From positions 62,001-126,000 of the forward strand of contig SMDE01000003.1 of the NCBI GenBank assembly GCA_004346725.1: a stretch of 64,000 nt of DNA, read 5' to 3'. The translations under genes were made by a program, and so were the position numbers. This document shows, one piece after another, positions 63,920-64,000 of this stretch (within the stretch, counting starts at the first letter, position 1; every line of letters begins with the position of its first letter). Source of the DNA: Phytobacter diazotrophicus (lineage in GTDB: Bacteria; Pseudomonadota; Gammaproteobacteria; Enterobacterales; Enterobacteriaceae). The notes under the pieces are model-generated. The model was not told the DNA's origin and made no database searches. It saw only the letters and a program-made list of their open reading frames with translations.

Positions 63920-64000
63920 CTAGTTCGCGCTATACCCCATTACCACACCGCTCAAGCCTGACAGTTGCTTAAGCTCCTCAAGCGACCCCTTGAGTTTATC
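63920..64000 (-). CDS. dedD: DedD, 3' end only
   Basis: The minus-strand frame ending at TAG (63920-63922) reads DKLKGSLEELKQLSGLSGVV then MGYSAN. This matches the C-terminal end of the SPOR domain of DedD, a septal-ring inner-membrane protein that binds denuded peptidoglycan. Only 26 residues are in the window; the rest lies beyond the right edge. dedD precedes cvpA in E. coli too. Confidence 0.85.
   Translation of the reverse strand, partial: DKLKGSLEELKQLSGLSGVVMGYSAN

Overview
The window is 64 kb of an enterobacterial chromosome. Gene content and order follow the E. coli/Salmonella backbone at about 50-52 min: rhm (yfaV-W-X), yfaY-yfaZ-nudI, menFDHBCE, elaB-elaA-rbn, nuoA-N, lrhA-alaA-yfbRSTUV, ackA-pta, yfcDEF-folX-yfcH, hisJQMP-argT, ubiX-purF-cvpA-dedD. 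A cheV gene between rbn and nuo, a D-arabinitol (dal) locus before hisP, a MoxR-ATPase/metallopeptidase pair after pta, and no arn/pmrD genes between nudI and menE suggest a Citrobacter- or Salmonella-type genome rather than E. coli. The species call is inference. No tRNA, rRNA, CRISPR array, prophage or complete insertion sequence was found.

Layout. 1-3.2 kb: L-rhamnonate catabolism (rhmR-rhmD-rhmT, minus strand, running off the left edge), with a striking palindrome over the rhmR start. 3.4-6.9 kb: yfaY, yfaZ, nudI and an Rpn-family nuclease. 7-14 kb: the menaquinone operon menF-D-H-B-C-E, tightly packed with overlapping stops and starts. 14-17 kb: elaB, elaA, rbn, cheV. 17-32 kb: the 13-gene NADH dehydrogenase I operon (nuoA to nuoN, nuoC-D fused) with one REP element between nuoL and nuoM. 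32-34.5 kb: two long regulatory spacers around lrhA. 34.5-40 kb: alaA, yfbR, yfbS, yfbT, yfbU, yfbV. 40.4-43.9 kb: ackA-pta. 43.9-46.8 kb: AAA ATPase plus a frameshifted metallopeptidase/VWA protein. 47-51.2 kb: yfcD, yfcE, yfcF, a decayed yfcG, folX, yfcH, a GNAT enzyme. 51.2-56.5 kb: dalT-dalK-dalD with divergent regulator dalR. 56.6-60.7 kb: histidine and lysine/arginine/ornithine uptake (hisJQMP, argT). 60.9-64 kb: ubiX, purF, cvpA and the 3' end of dedD.

How the genes work together. Menaquinone (men) and NADH dehydrogenase I (nuo) supply the respiratory chain. AckA-Pta handles acetate overflow, and AlaA makes alanine. The rhm and dal loci feed rare sugar acids and polyols into central metabolism. 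The his/argT region is a nitrogen-responsive amino-acid ABC system: argT has a good sigma-54 promoter and hisJ has an NtrC-like dyad. The purF operon carries a clear PurR box. Most of the window is ordinary core genome. The less ordinary parts are the ATPase/metallopeptidase pair with its one-base lesion, the missing arn/pmrD block with an Rpn nuclease in its place, the yfcG remnant with a 15-bp tandem repeat, the dal insertion, and several unexplained dyads in the nuo, ackA and rhmR leaders. I did not find a clearly new multi-gene system; the ATPase/metallopeptidase pair is the nearest candidate.
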